This document shows, piece by piece, positions 33,881-42,618 of a DNA stretch of 64,000 nt. Source of the DNA: Verrucomicrobiia bacterium (lineage in GTDB: Bacteria; Verrucomicrobiota; Verrucomicrobiia; Opitutales; Cerasicoccaceae); the NCBI GenBank assembly GCA_030432235.1, contig JAUIHT010000001.1, forward strand, positions 186,001 through 250,000, given 5' to 3'. A program made the position numbers and the translations under genes. The notes below the pieces were generated by a model, which saw only the letters and a list, made by a program, of their open reading frames with translations, did not search any database and was not told the DNA's origin. Numbering within the stretch: position 1 is the first letter of the stretch; each line of letters starts with the position of its first letter.

Positions 33881-36637
33881 TCACCCATTCTCTTTCTTAA
33901 ACGGGGCGCGGCTGCCGAGGCCGCCGAGGGAGTCCTTCAGGCGGATACCGAGGATATTGGCGAGGTTGAGGAAGAGCCGCGAGGAGAGGAAGGGGCTGGA
34001 GCGGTGCAGGCGCACCAACGAGTCCCAGTCCAGCGCTAGCAACTTGACGTCGGTCAGTGCGGTGACATCGGCGGTGCGGCGCGTTTCGGAGACCAGGGCG
34101 ACCTCGCCGACGAGGTCCCCGAGCTTAAGTACGGTGATGACGAATTTCTCGTCCCCGGCGCCCTTGGAGACCTCCAGCTCACCGTCGATGATGACGAACA
34201 TGTCCTTGCCGGTTTCGCCTTCCTTGATGACGGGCGTGCCGGCGGAGTACTCCTGCATGTTGGCCAGCAGGATAAGCTTTTTCGCCTGCCACTTGGTCAT
34301 GCCGGCGAAGACGGGCGAACTCTTGAGCAGTGTTTCGCGGAGCTTGAAGCCAATCACATCCCACAGGGTAATGAGGCGGATGGTCGATAGCAGCGTGGGA
34401 GTCAGGATGAGGTCGGTGATGAGCGCCACGAGCATGACCAGCGCGCTGAGGAAACCGAACTGCATCACCGGTACGAAGCTGGAGAAGCCCAGTACGGTAA
34501 AGCCGCCGGCCAGGCCGAGCGAGGTGGTTACGACCGGGAAAAACTCGTCCTTGAGTGAGGCGGCGATGGCGGCGAGCTCGTTCTTGAGCTCCTTCAGCAT
34601 CTTGTTGTAGCGCACCATCAGGTGCAGGGTGTCGTCCACCGCGATACCGATAGTTATGGCCGCGACCATGCAGGTGCCGATGTTCAGCGGCACGCCCAGC
34701 ACCGACATGATGCCGAAGACCACGGCCACCGGAAAGAGGTTGGCCAGTACGCTGATGGCGCCGGCTTTGAAGGACAGGAAGAGCAGTGCGATGACGATGA
34801 AAAGCGTCAGCACCATAGTGCTCAGCGAGATGACTTGGCCGACCACGATCTTGTCCACCGCCGCGGCCACGAGGACGGACTTGCCGGTGATGGCGACCTT
34901 GGGGAAACCGAATCGCCCGCTGGCCAGCGTTTGCTCCAATTCGTGAACGATGGCGTTGAGCTTGCTGCTGTCGTTGACGTCACAGCGGATGACGATGTTG
35001 GCCTGGCTGTAATCGCCGCTCACGTAGGGCTGTAGGTTGGAGCGATGGAAGAAGAGAAAATATTGCGCGATAAGAGGCTCCTTGTCCGGCACGGCTTCTT
35101 TTTCCGGCACGTCGCCGAACATGGCGCGGTTGACCAGCGAGAGGTAGTCCGACAGAGACGTGACCGTGTCGAACTGCGGGTTTTCGCGCAGCCATTTGGT
35201 GATGGACTCAAGTTGCTTGAGGTTTTCGACGCGCTTGAAGTCGCCCGGCTGGCCGTTGAGCGTGACGTAGATGACCTTGCTGCCACTGAGGTTGGTGGCG
35301 ACGCGGTCGAGCTTTGCCACGATGGGGGAGTTCGGATGGAGGAAGCTGATGAGGTCGTTGGAAAGGCGTATGTTCGGGATGAGCAGCAGGCAGGGGATGG
35401 CCACCAGCGCAAAGAGGCCGATGACGCGGCCGGCTTTGGGGGCAAGGACTTTCTCGACCACATTGGCCATCCAGGAGGCGACTCGCTGGTGGCGGCGTTC
35501 CTCGCTGGCACTGTGTGGCTTGGAGAGCCACTTTCCGAATATTCGCAGGTAGGCCGGGATGAAGAGCACCGACACCAGAAAGCGGGTCAGCATGCCGATG
35601 GCGGCGGAGGCGCCGAACTGCTGCATGATGCCAAGGGCGCTCAGGCCGGTCACGGCGAAGCCCAGCGAGGTGGTGAAGCCGGTCAGGACAATGGTCAGGC
35701 CGATGCGGCTGGCGATGAAATGCACCGCCTCGGAACCGGCCAGGCCGGACTCACGCGCCTCGCGGTACTCCACCAGGATGTGCACGTCCTCCGTGGAGCC
35801 GATGATGAGGATAAGCGCGGGCACGATGTAGTTGAGCATCGAGATCGGGATGCCCAGCCAGGCCATCAGGCCGAGTGTCCAGGCCGTGCTGATGGCGGCG
35901 TTGAGCACGGGAATAACCGCGCCCTGCACGCTGCCCAGCAGCAGCCCGATAAGCAGGACCAGCAACAGGCCGGAGACCGGCAGCAGGAATTTTTGGTCCT
36001 CGATGATGAAGTCGGCCATCCAGGTGTGCAGGGCAGGAGAGCCCACCTGGAACATTTGCGAAAAGTCCTCCTGGAAAGGCGCAATCTTCTCTTCGATGGC
36101 TTCGTAGATCCTCCGATCTGCGTCGGTGTCATCCTCGGGGTGCGCTTCGAGGTAGAGGGAGACCAAGGTGGCGTTGCCGTCCGGGGAGAGCACTGTGCGC
36201 AGCAGAAGCGGGTTTTTCAGCGCCTGCTTCTTCTTGACGTCGATGGCTTCCTGGCTGGGGGGAATGGTCTCGAAAAGCGCACCGGTCTCGACCCAACCGC
36301 CGTCTCCGCTGATGTTGCTGACGGAAAAGAGGCTTTCGACGCGCTCGACCCCCTCGATCCCGCGCAGCTCGGCAACCATGTTGTTAAGACGCAGGAGCTT
36401 TTCCCGATCGAAGAGCTGGTTGTCCTCGACGTAGACGAGCGCCAGTTGATCCGAACCAAAGGTTTCGCGTACCTTCTGGTAGGTTTGCCAGGCCTCGCTG
36501 TGCCTGGGGATCATTTCGTCGGTGGAGACGTTGACCGTCAGGTGCGTGGCCGACCACAGCGCCAGCCCGGTCAAGAGCAGGATGAGACCGACGATGAACC
36601 AGGCGTATTGAAAGCAGAATTTAAAGATGCGCTGCAC
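33881..36637 (-). CDS. RND/MMPL-family transporter with C-terminal cyclic-nucleotide-binding domain
   Basis: A 918-residue protein from GTG 36637. Two sets of one-plus-five membrane helices surround two periplasmic loops, as in MMPL/SSD-type RND proteins. The first set includes IVPALILIIGSTEDVHILVEY; the second has ITIGIAVDDTLHLMVRYN with the paired Asp residues used for proton coupling. Residues ~790-905 form a Crp-like cyclic-nucleotide-binding domain (VIKEGETGKDMFVIIDGELEV, LGDLVGEVALVSETRRTADV), whose GE and R positions are kept, so binding is plausible. A LolA-like gene lies 79 bases upstream on the same strand. They probably move a lipid or lipoprotein. Confidence 0.88.
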   Translation of the reverse strand: MQRIFKFCFQYAWFIVGLILLLTGLALWSATHLTVNVSTDEMIPRHSEAWQTYQKVRETFGSDQLALVYVEDNQLFDREKLLRLNNMVAELRGIEGVERVESLFSVSNISGDGGWVETGALFETIPPSQEAIDVKKKQALKNPLLLRTVLSPDGNATLVSLYLEAHPEDDTDADRRIYEAIEEKIAPFQEDFSQMFQVGSPALHTWMADFIIEDQKFLLPVSGLLLVLLIGLLLGSVQGAVIPVLNAAISTAWTLGLMAWLGIPISMLNYIVPALILIIGSTEDVHILVEYREARESGLAGSEAVHFIASRIGLTIVLTGFTTSLGFAVTGLSALGIMQQFGASAAIGMLTRFLVSVLFIPAYLRIFGKWLSKPHSASEERRHQRVASWMANVVEKVLAPKAGRVIGLFALVAIPCLLLIPNIRLSNDLISFLHPNSPIVAKLDRVATNLSGSKVIYVTLNGQPGDFKRVENLKQLESITKWLRENPQFDTVTSLSDYLSLVNRAMFGDVPEKEAVPDKEPLIAQYFLFFHRSNLQPYVSGDYSQANIVIRCDVNDSSKLNAIVHELEQTLASGRFGFPKVAITGKSVLVAAAVDKIVVGQVISLSTMVLTLFIVIALLFLSFKAGAISVLANLFPVAVVFGIMSVLGVPLNIGTCMVAAITIGIAVDDTLHLMVRYNKMLKELKNELAAIAASLKDEFFPVVTTSLGLAGGFTVLGFSSFVPVMQFGFLSALVMLVALITDLILTPTLLSTIRLITLWDVIGFKLRETLLKSSPVFAGMTKWQAKKLILLANMQEYSAGTPVIKEGETGKDMFVIIDGELEVSKGAGDEKFVITVLKLGDLVGEVALVSETRRTADVTALTDVKLLALDWDSLVRLHRSSPFLSSRLFLNLANILGIRLKDSLGGLGSRAPFKKENG

Positions 36638-36715
36638 AGTCGAGAGCTAGTCGTCAGCATATTTCACGTCTGCCTTTTCCGGAAAGCAAGTGAAAGCAGC
36701 GTCCGAAAGGGACCA

Positions 36716-37615
36716 TTAGCTGTCCTTGCTGGGAGGCGCCGCGTTCATATCGGCAGGCTTGTCGAAAGCGGTGACCAGCGGCTTGTCCACTTCAGGCTTC
36801 CATTCCTTAAGCTGCTCCGGGTCGAAGTAAGATTCCTCGATGGGCGCATCCAGCCGCGACTTGACCAGTGTCATGACCGAGTAGGTCTTCTTGTTGCGGT
36901 TGTCCATCACGACGCGGCCGGGGCGGGTGGCAGGGCCGTCCACCTGAGCGCCTTTGAAGTCGTAAGCTTTGAAAATCTTGGCGGGCTCGTTCTTGCCCTC
37001 CTCGTAAAACTCCACCTTGGCGATCTCGAGGGTCTCCTTGTCGACGTAGACGATGCGGTTGGCGTACCCGGAGGCCGTCTGGATATCCAAGCCGGCCGGG
37101 GCGGACATGATAACGTACACATCGCGGCCTTCGACCTCTTCGTCAATCAGGCGGTAGTACTCATGCTCGTCCGGGTCCTCCTTACGCAGGTCCTCAAAGG
37201 TAAAGTCCGACCCGAGGAAGTAGCTGGACTTCTGGCTGCCGGTAATCTTCTTGGGCATGCCGAGGGCGGGCAGGTAAAACCATTGTTCGTTCTCACCGTC
37301 CGGCTTTTCCAGTGTCAGGAGGGTGACGCCTTTGACCTGCTCGGGGGAAATCAGGCGGATCATATAGCGCATATTGCCGTCGGCATCGGGCTTGATGGCG
37401 CTGATAAGCTCGCGCACATCGGTGTTTCCCTGCTCGTCGACGACCGTCATCTTGATCCACTCCAGCTCGGTGTCGGCGGCCTGCTTGGCCTTCATCTCAT
37501 GCATGATATCCGCCCCCGACTTGACCTTGCCGGCACGGAAGGCGTGGCTGGTGACGGGAAAAATGAAGGCGAGCGAGAGTGCGGTAAGCGTAATTAGGCG
37601 TGGCATCGTAGTCAT
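36716..37615 (-). CDS. LolA-like outer-membrane lipoprotein-sorting protein
   Basis: About 299 residues from ATG 37615, with signal MTTMPRLITLTALSLAFIFP. The mature part resembles the LolA/LppX-like half-barrel partners of MMPL proteins (WIKMTVVDEQGNTDVRELIS, QWFYLPALGMPKKITGSQKSS, SYFLGSDFTFEDLR). These accept a hydrophobic cargo in the periplasm. It is upstream of the MMPL gene on the same strand, which matches a widespread pairing. An acidic tail (DKPADMNAAPPSKDS) ends the chain. Confidence 0.86.
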   Translation of the reverse strand: MTTMPRLITLTALSLAFIFPVTSHAFRAGKVKSGADIMHEMKAKQAADTELEWIKMTVVDEQGNTDVRELISAIKPDADGNMRYMIRLISPEQVKGVTLLTLEKPDGENEQWFYLPALGMPKKITGSQKSSYFLGSDFTFEDLRKEDPDEHEYYRLIDEEVEGRDVYVIMSAPAGLDIQTASGYANRIVYVDKETLEIAKVEFYEEGKNEPAKIFKAYDFKGAQVDGPATRPGRVVMDNRNKKTYSVMTLVKSRLDAPIEESYFDPEQLKEWKPEVDKPLVTAFDKPADMNAAPPSKDS

Positions 37616-37713
37616 GCGGTTCTGACGTAGCATGCTGATCGGAATAATACTTGGCAAGTAAAACTCTAGCTCCCAATCAACTCAAAATCAGCGCCTGAGC
37701 CGCCTGCTGGCCA

Positions 37714-38235
37714 CTACTTGTAGGTTTTACCGATTACGGTAAGCACCCCTGAATCCATCTTTGCCAACAGTTCGGGCTCGGGGCCGCTTTGAGCATTGAG
37801 AACGGCAAAGGCTATGCCGCGGAAATTTTCCCGGGTCACGGGTGTCGGGTCGTCGATGTCATTCTGGAAGGCCTGGCAGCGCCAGCCATGTTCGCCACGG
37901 TCGACCACTTTGTGCGCGACCAAGTCACCTTCATGGTCCGTGTAAACGGCTACCATGCCTTCACGCAGCTTTTCAAAGGGGAGCTTTTTCACCAGGAGCA
38001 CGGAACGCTCCGTGAAAAACGGGCTCATGGAATAACCCTGGCAACGTGCCACATCCCAGTCGGGGTTCTGGCTGGCGATAAACTGAGCGTCTTTCAGCGC
38101 CTGTGCGTAGGGAACATTCGTGCTTGGGTGTGGCAACCCTACATCGTAGGTGCCGGTCTCCTGATCGGCATGAGCCGTCAGGGCCAACAGGGCGAAGCAA
38201 AAGCCCCGCAGTATAGCGGTTATCGCAGACATCAT
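37714..38235 (-). CDS. Exported S26B (SipW/Sec11-type) signal-peptidase-like protein
   Basis: About 173 residues with a cleavable signal ending TAHA-D. The domain follows the ER/archaeal-type signal peptidase pattern: GYSMSPFF with Ser69, VAHKVVDRG with His108 39 residues later, and QAFQNDIDDPTPVTRENFRGIA in place of TKGDNN..D..V..ENV. The Ser-His pair of S26B is therefore kept. Unlike true signal peptidases it seems to be soluble in the periplasm. A paralogue lies 950 bases away beyond a response-regulator gene. Activity is not shown. Confidence 0.75.
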   Translation of the reverse strand: MMSAITAILRGFCFALLALTAHADQETGTYDVGLPHPSTNVPYAQALKDAQFIASQNPDWDVARCQGYSMSPFFTERSVLLVKKLPFEKLREGMVAVYTDHEGDLVAHKVVDRGEHGWRCQAFQNDIDDPTPVTRENFRGIAFAVLNAQSGPEPELLAKMDSGVLTVIGKTYK

Positions 38236-38457
38236 CGGACAGAAAGATAGAGCATTCACTGGGCCATGAGAGCGCCCAGCAGCATAGACTATTCCCAAAA
38301 CTTATAGATCGATTAGCAGGCATTGCAAGGCGTTGGAGCATATAGCACCTGATATTAACACAACCTTTACCTGCTCTGAGGGTGTCCCCCCGGAACTTAT
38401 AGGTGCTTTCTCATTAGGGGGAATAGTGCCCTCCGACTCTTCAATACGGCTGCCCTC

Positions 38458-39108
38458 TTAGGAGAGCTTGGTCGGCATATCGATAAGACCGAAGGCGACG
38501 GCCGCGCGGGTGAGCCCGGCCACGTCGTGGACATCGAGCTTCTTCATCAGGTTGGCGCGGTGTGTGTCAGCGGTCTTGACGCTGATGTCCAGCTTGACGG
38601 CGATTTCCTTGCTGGTGTTGCTTTCGGCGATGAGCTGGAGCACCTGGCGCTCACGGGCTGTCAGCTCCTCCAGGGCGTCGCTCTGCTGGGGGTTGACCAT
38701 CAGCTCGCGCATGATGTCGACAATCTTGAGTCCGAAGTAGGTTTGCCCGGCCACGATTTTCTCGATGGCTTTCTCCAGCTCGTCGAGGCTGGCGTCTTTT
38801 TCCACAAAGCCGTCAATGCCGGCTTCCAGAACTTTGCGGACCATGCTCTTGCTGGGGAAGGCGGAGAAAACGAGAATGCGCGGATGCGTCTCACTGGCGC
38901 GCAACTGGCGCAGGACCTCGACACCGTTGAGGTGGGGCAGCATCATGTCCAGCACGACGATGTCCGGCTTGGTCTGGAGAATTTGCCCTACGGCCTCCTG
39001 GCCATCGCCGATGGCCCCGGCGATTTCGATATCGGGGTAAGATCCGAGGAGGCGGCAAATGAGATCACGTAGAATCGTCTGGTCTTCGACAACGAAAACT
39101 CGCTTCAT
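38458..39108 (-). CDS. NarL/FixJ-type response regulator
   Basis: A 216-residue regulator from ATG 39108 (MKRVFVVEDQTILRD). The receiver has the acidic pair ED, phosphoacceptor Asp in IVVLDMMLPHLNG, the Ser of LVFSAF and the Lys in VEKDAS. The LuxR-type HTH is LTARERQVLQLIAESNTSKEIA...VKTADTHRANLMKKL. No histidine kinase is nearby, so it is an orphan. It lies between two genes for exported S26B-like proteins, one on each strand, which may be its targets or simply neighbours. Confidence 0.92.
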   Translation of the reverse strand: MKRVFVVEDQTILRDLICRLLGSYPDIEIAGAIGDGQEAVGQILQTKPDIVVLDMMLPHLNGVEVLRQLRASETHPRILVFSAFPSKSMVRKVLEAGIDGFVEKDASLDELEKAIEKIVAGQTYFGLKIVDIMRELMVNPQQSDALEELTARERQVLQLIAESNTSKEIAVKLDISVKTADTHRANLMKKLDVHDVAGLTRAAVAFGLIDMPTKLS

Positions 39109-39183
39109 AGTCGAATAAGATAGGGTAAATCTTGTACCCGGCAATGATATTTGTCTGGAAGATTATCGCGGCAAGCCGCTCTC

Positions 39184-39627
39184 ATGACCATGAATACTCG
39201 ACTGGCTATCCTGCTTTTCTCCGCCTCCATGGCGCTTATCGGCTGCACTTACGTGGGTGATCGCAGTTCACCGGACTCCGACCTGCGGGCGGGCGAGGGC
39301 ATGGCGGTGGCTTATCAGCTCGAGGGCCAGGACAAAGGGCGTGTGGCCGGCTGGGGCCGGGGCGAGTCCATGCAGCCGATCTTTGCCGACAACACCATCC
39401 TTGTGACCAACCCCATCGAATGGGAGGACCTACAGAAGGGGATGCTGGTGGCTTATTTCGGGCCGCACGGGGACCGGGTGGTCCACAGCCTCGTCCGTTA
39501 CAGCGAGAGCGGGGATTACTGGCAGGCCAAAGGGATCAACAACCTCGAGGCTGACGGCGGCCGTGTCACTCGCGAGAACCTGATCGGCGTCGTTTACGCC
39601 TCCATCCAGACGGAGAAGGCCGATTAG
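39184..39627 (+). CDS. S26B (SipW/Sec11-type) signal-peptidase-like lipoprotein
   Basis: 147 residues from ATG 39184. The signal ends in lipobox ALIGC (Cys21). The S26B-like domain has GESMQPIF (Ser62), VVHSLVRY (His101, again 39 residues after the Ser) and AKGINNLEADGGRVTRENLIGVV. The His-Arg/Lys of the family is His-Ser here. It is clearly paralogous to the protein at 37714-38235. A lipid-anchored version of this fold is not one I know. The response-regulator gene diverges 76 bases away. Confidence 0.75.
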   Translation: MTMNTRLAILLFSASMALIGCTYVGDRSSPDSDLRAGEGMAVAYQLEGQDKGRVAGWGRGESMQPIFADNTILVTNPIEWEDLQKGMLVAYFGPHGDRVVHSLVRYSESGDYWQAKGINNLEADGGRVTRENLIGVVYASIQTEKAD

Positions 39628-39652
39628 TTTTTAGTTATCAGTATTCGATTTT

Positions 39653-39752
39653 CAGTTTTCGGTTTTCGGTCGGTGACATGAAGAGCGCTTGAGCCTCTGG
39701 TTAGCGACATCATCGACAACTGAAAACCGACACCCGAAAACCGAGAACCGAT
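39653..39752. repeat. Inverted word repeat, CAGTTTTCGGTTTTCGG family
   Basis: A left array of GGTTTTCGGT words (39653-39675) faces a right array of its complement (AACTGAAAACCGAC and CCCGAAAACCGAGAACCGA, 39718-39752). The loop is about 40 bases. The right array runs into the stop of the SMP-30 gene. It sits between two convergent genes and could also end transcription. Confidence 0.75.
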
Positions 39753-40633
39753 TAGCCTTTGAAAACGTAGCCCGGCATGCCTTGGACGCCGGGTTTGGCG
39801 GCGAAGAGGTCGCCGGCGGCCGGGGTGGCATCGGGCTCGGCCTCATCCTTGCCCTTTTTGGCGGTGGTGAAATAGAGCGTGTCCAGATCGGGGCCGCCGA
39901 AGCTGGGGCAGGTCACGTTTTTGCAGGGCGCGGTCACCTTCATTACCATCTCGCCGTTGGCCGGATTCCAGCGGGCCACGCCGCCGCCGCCCCAGAGGGC
40001 AGTCCAGAGGAAGCCTTCGGCGTCGACGGTCATGCCGTCGGGGTGGCCGACTTCCTTAGCCACTTCAACGACATGACGGCGGTTGGTGATGGCGCCGGTC
40101 GCGGCATCGAAGTCGAAGGCGTCGACGCAGCTTGTCTTGGTGTCGGTGTAGTAAAGGGTCTTCTCGTCGGGTGACCAGCCGAGGCCGTTGGAGTTGCCCA
40201 CGTGGTCGAGCAGCTTGCTATAGGTGAAGTCGGTCTCGATGCGCCAGAAATTGGCTTTGCCGAGGGAGCCGTCGTAGGGCATGGAGCCGGCGTAGAGACG
40301 GCCGTCGGGGCCGGGCTTGCCGTCGTTGAAACGATTGCCAGGCAGGTCGGCTTCGGGGTCGACCAGTTCCTGAAAGGCGCCAGTGGCCGGGTCCATGCGG
40401 GCAATGCCCATCTTGGTGCCGAGGATGAGGTCGCCCCGACTGGTGGGATGCACGAGGGTGACGTGGTACGGTGTTTTGAGAACCTGGTCCTCGCCGGTGG
40501 CCGGATTATAGATGTGGACCTCGCAGTTGAGAATGTCCAACCAGTAGAGGCGTTGCGCGTGCGCGTCCCAGCAGCAGCCCTCCCCGAGGGTGGCCTGGGC
40601 GTTGAGAATGTTTTCGGCGGCGATTTCTTTCAT
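39752..40633 (-). CDS. SMP-30/gluconolactonase-family lactonase
   Basis: A 293-residue six-bladed propeller enzyme. The metal ligands of the family are visible: Glu in ATLGEGCCWD, Asn in GNRFNDGKPGPDGRLYAG, Asn in NSNGLGWSPDEKTLYY and Asp in GHPDGMTVDAEG. Members hydrolyse sugar or sugar-acid lactones. A C-terminal Ala/Pro-rich tail of about 40 residues is atypical. It stands alone on this strand, followed upstream by another repeat and then Ppx. Confidence 0.9.
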   Translation of the reverse strand: MKEIAAENILNAQATLGEGCCWDAHAQRLYWLDILNCEVHIYNPATGEDQVLKTPYHVTLVHPTSRGDLILGTKMGIARMDPATGAFQELVDPEADLPGNRFNDGKPGPDGRLYAGSMPYDGSLGKANFWRIETDFTYSKLLDHVGNSNGLGWSPDEKTLYYTDTKTSCVDAFDFDAATGAITNRRHVVEVAKEVGHPDGMTVDAEGFLWTALWGGGGVARWNPANGEMVMKVTAPCKNVTCPSFGGPDLDTLYFTTAKKGKDEAEPDATPAAGDLFAAKPGVQGMPGYVFKG

Positions 40634-40675
40634 GGCAGTGAGATTTTGGAGTATCGATTCGATAAGATGATGAAG

Positions 40676-40760
40676 TTAACCATGGAACACACGGAATACA
40701 CGGAATTTTGAATACTGAAATTTCTCGTTTTCCGTGTCTTCCGTGTGCTCCGTGGTTTAA
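40676..40760. repeat. Inverted word repeat, CCACGGA..ACACGGAA family
   Basis: TTAACCATGGAACACACGG... (40676-40705) and ...CCGTGTGCTCCGTGGTTTAA (40730-40760) are inverted copies with about five differences over 30 bases and a 24-base loop. The right arm ends on the stop codon of the Ppx gene (40757-40759). Same architecture as the repeats at 4.3 and 57.1 kb, different words. Confidence 0.88.
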
Positions 40761-41701
40761 GATGCGATGGTTTCGATAGTTTGGCCTTGGAGCATACTGG
40801 CGGCGATGCCGTAGCGCAGGTTGTGCATGGAATGGATGTAGCTGGAGGCTCCGGCCATTTCCGCTACCGTAATGAGTGCGACCAGGGCGGTCGGCATGAT
40901 GTCGGCGCGGGCCTCGGGCAGTTGGGGCACGGCGGTACGTTCGCGCAGGGTCATGGCGGCGAGCTCCAGGAAAAGATAGCGCAGGTAGGTCAGGCTGATG
41001 CTGTTGCCAGCCTGCTCGGGGCTCTGGCCCAGCCAGCCGGCGCGGATGGCGCGCGCGACGTTCAAGCCGCCGCCGGTGCCCGCCAGAATGCCGGTGTTGG
41101 AGGGAAAGCGGAAGCCCGATTCGCGGATCGCGTCCCGCACGGTGAGGGCGATGCGGCGCATCTCGGCGCTACGCATGGGCCGGGCGGGGTCGGCTAAACA
41201 CTGTTCACTCAGACGAACGGCTCCGAGGGGGTAGCTGCGCTTGTCGACGATGTTGCGATTCTTGATGTGGATGAGCTCGAGGCTGCCACCGCCGAGGTCG
41301 GCCAGGCAGAACTCCGGGTAGGCCTCGAGGGCGGGGTCGGTGCTGATGCCCCAGGCGATGTAGGCGGCCTCTTGCTCGCCGCTGAGGATATTCAGGTCCA
41401 GGCCGGTGGCGGCACGGATTTTCCCGACAAACTCGTCGCGGTTGGCGGCGTCGCGTACCGCGCTGGTAGCGACCAGGCACCAGCGCTCGGGCTGGAACTG
41501 CCGGGCCTCCTCGATGAGGGACTGCACGGCCTTGACGCCGCGCTCCATGGGCTCCTCTGCCAGCCGGGGCTGTTCTTTGCCGATACCCTCGCTGATACGG
41601 GTTTCCCAGGTGGTCTGGTAATTAACGGCCAGCGGAGAGCCGGTCTCGGCCACCAGCAGCTTGATGGAATTGCTCCCGATATCGATGATGCCCAACCTCA
41701 T
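40757..41701 (-). CDS. Ppx/GppA-family phosphatase
   Basis: A 314-residue member of the exopolyphosphatase/pppGpp phosphatase family. The ASKHA fold motifs are MRLGIIDIGSNSIKLLVAET (phosphate-binding 1), LADLGGGSLELIHIKN (phosphate 2) and GTGGGLNVARA. It lacks the C-terminal HD domain of full-length Ppx, as do many short family members. It hydrolyses polyphosphate and/or pppGpp. The ATG overlaps the stop of rsmI by four bases. Confidence 0.9.
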   Translation of the reverse strand: MRLGIIDIGSNSIKLLVAETGSPLAVNYQTTWETRISEGIGKEQPRLAEEPMERGVKAVQSLIEEARQFQPERWCLVATSAVRDAANRDEFVGKIRAATGLDLNILSGEQEAAYIAWGISTDPALEAYPEFCLADLGGGSLELIHIKNRNIVDKRSYPLGAVRLSEQCLADPARPMRSAEMRRIALTVRDAIRESGFRFPSNTGILAGTGGGLNVARAIRAGWLGQSPEQAGNSISLTYLRYLFLELAAMTLRERTAVPQLPEARADIMPTALVALITVAEMAGASSYIHSMHNLRYGIAASMLQGQTIETIAS

Positions 41702-42405
41702 TCGCGGTAGTCCTTTGGCGCGATAATCACGACAAATTCGCCCTTGAGGTTAGAACCTTGAAGCTTGGGCGCAACCTCGCAAATGGGCCCGCGAAGAATT
41801 GTTTCAAACTGCTTGGTCAGCTCCCGGGCAAAGCACACCAGGCGATCCGGCCCCAGCACGCTCTCGATGTCGGCGGCCAGCTTGGCAATGCGGTGGCAGG
41901 ACTCATAAAGGCAAAGGCTGTAGTCGGCCTCCGCATGTTTTTCGAGGAGGCGTTGCCGCGCCGCGCTCTTGGGCGCGGGGAATCCGGCGAAGAAAAAAGC
42001 GTGTGCGGGCAGGCCGCTGGCGGACAGCGCGGCGAGCAGGGCGGAGGGGCCGGGCAGGGGAATCACGGTCAGCCCACGCTGCTGGCATTCCCGTACCAGC
42101 CGGAAGCCCGGATCGCTCAACAGCGGAGTGCCGGCGTCGCTGACCAGTGCGACGGTTTCCCCGGCGGCGATGCGCTCGGCCAGCTCCGGAGCGCGCTCTT
42201 TCTCGTTGTGCTCGTGATAGGCCAAGAGCGGGCGGGTGCTGCCCACGCGCTCCATCAGCTTGCGGGATACGCGGGTGTCCTCGCAGGCGACGATATCCGC
42301 TTCGCGCAGGGCCGTAGCGGCACGTTCGCTCAGATCGCCCAGGTTGCCGATGGGCGTGGCTACGACCAGCAGAGCCCCGCGTTGATTGTCGCCAGGGCGG
42401 CTCAT
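41698..42405 (-). CDS. rsmI: 16S rRNA (cytidine1402-2'-O)-methyltransferase
   Basis: A 235-residue SAM enzyme of the tetrapyrrole-methylase fold. GALLVVATPIGNLGDLSERA, EDTRVSRKLMERVG, ALVSDAGTPLLSDPGFRLV and IPLPGPSALLAALSASGLP are the standard RsmI signature stretches. It methylates the ribose of C1402 in the ribosomal P site. First gene of a pair with the Ppx gene. Confidence 0.95.
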   Translation of the reverse strand: MSRPGDNQRGALLVVATPIGNLGDLSERAATALREADIVACEDTRVSRKLMERVGSTRPLLAYHEHNEKERAPELAERIAAGETVALVSDAGTPLLSDPGFRLVRECQQRGLTVIPLPGPSALLAALSASGLPAHAFFFAGFPAPKSAARQRLLEKHAEADYSLCLYESCHRIAKLAADIESVLGPDRLVCFARELTKQFETILRGPICEVAPKLQGSNLKGEFVVIIAPKDYRE

Positions 42406-42414
42406 GGCGCGAAA

Positions 42415-42591
42415 TTAATAACGATCGCGACCGGGAGAAGCGCCCGCGCCCATGCCGGGGGCGGTGCCTTCCCACGAAGCGGGACGACTCCAGGGAAGGT
42501 TTGATTCGTCCTGACTGGAGGATTCGCAGCCGCTGAAGAACAGGGCGGCCCCGGCTAATGTTAGCAGGATGAGAAGTCTCTTCTGGTACAT
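42415..42591 (-). CDS. Small lipoprotein
   Basis: A 58-residue lipoprotein from ATG 42591: MYQKRLLILLTLAGAALFFSGC, lipobox FSGC with Cys22. The remaining ~36 residues are polar with no known domain (Gly/Ser/Arg-rich). It lies between the coiled-coil gene and rsmI on the same strand, with gaps of 27 and 9 bases, so all may be one operon. Confidence 0.72.
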   Translation of the reverse strand: MYQKRLLILLTLAGAALFFSGCESSSQDESNLPWSRPASWEGTAPGMGAGASPGRDRY

Positions 42592-42618
42592 GGTGGCGAT
42601 GAAAATCGCTGCCGCCAA

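Noticed and set aside
35045-37597. 850-codon frame opposite the MMPL and LolA-like genes
   Set aside because: It spans two genes and the gap between them, and has the composition of a shadow frame.
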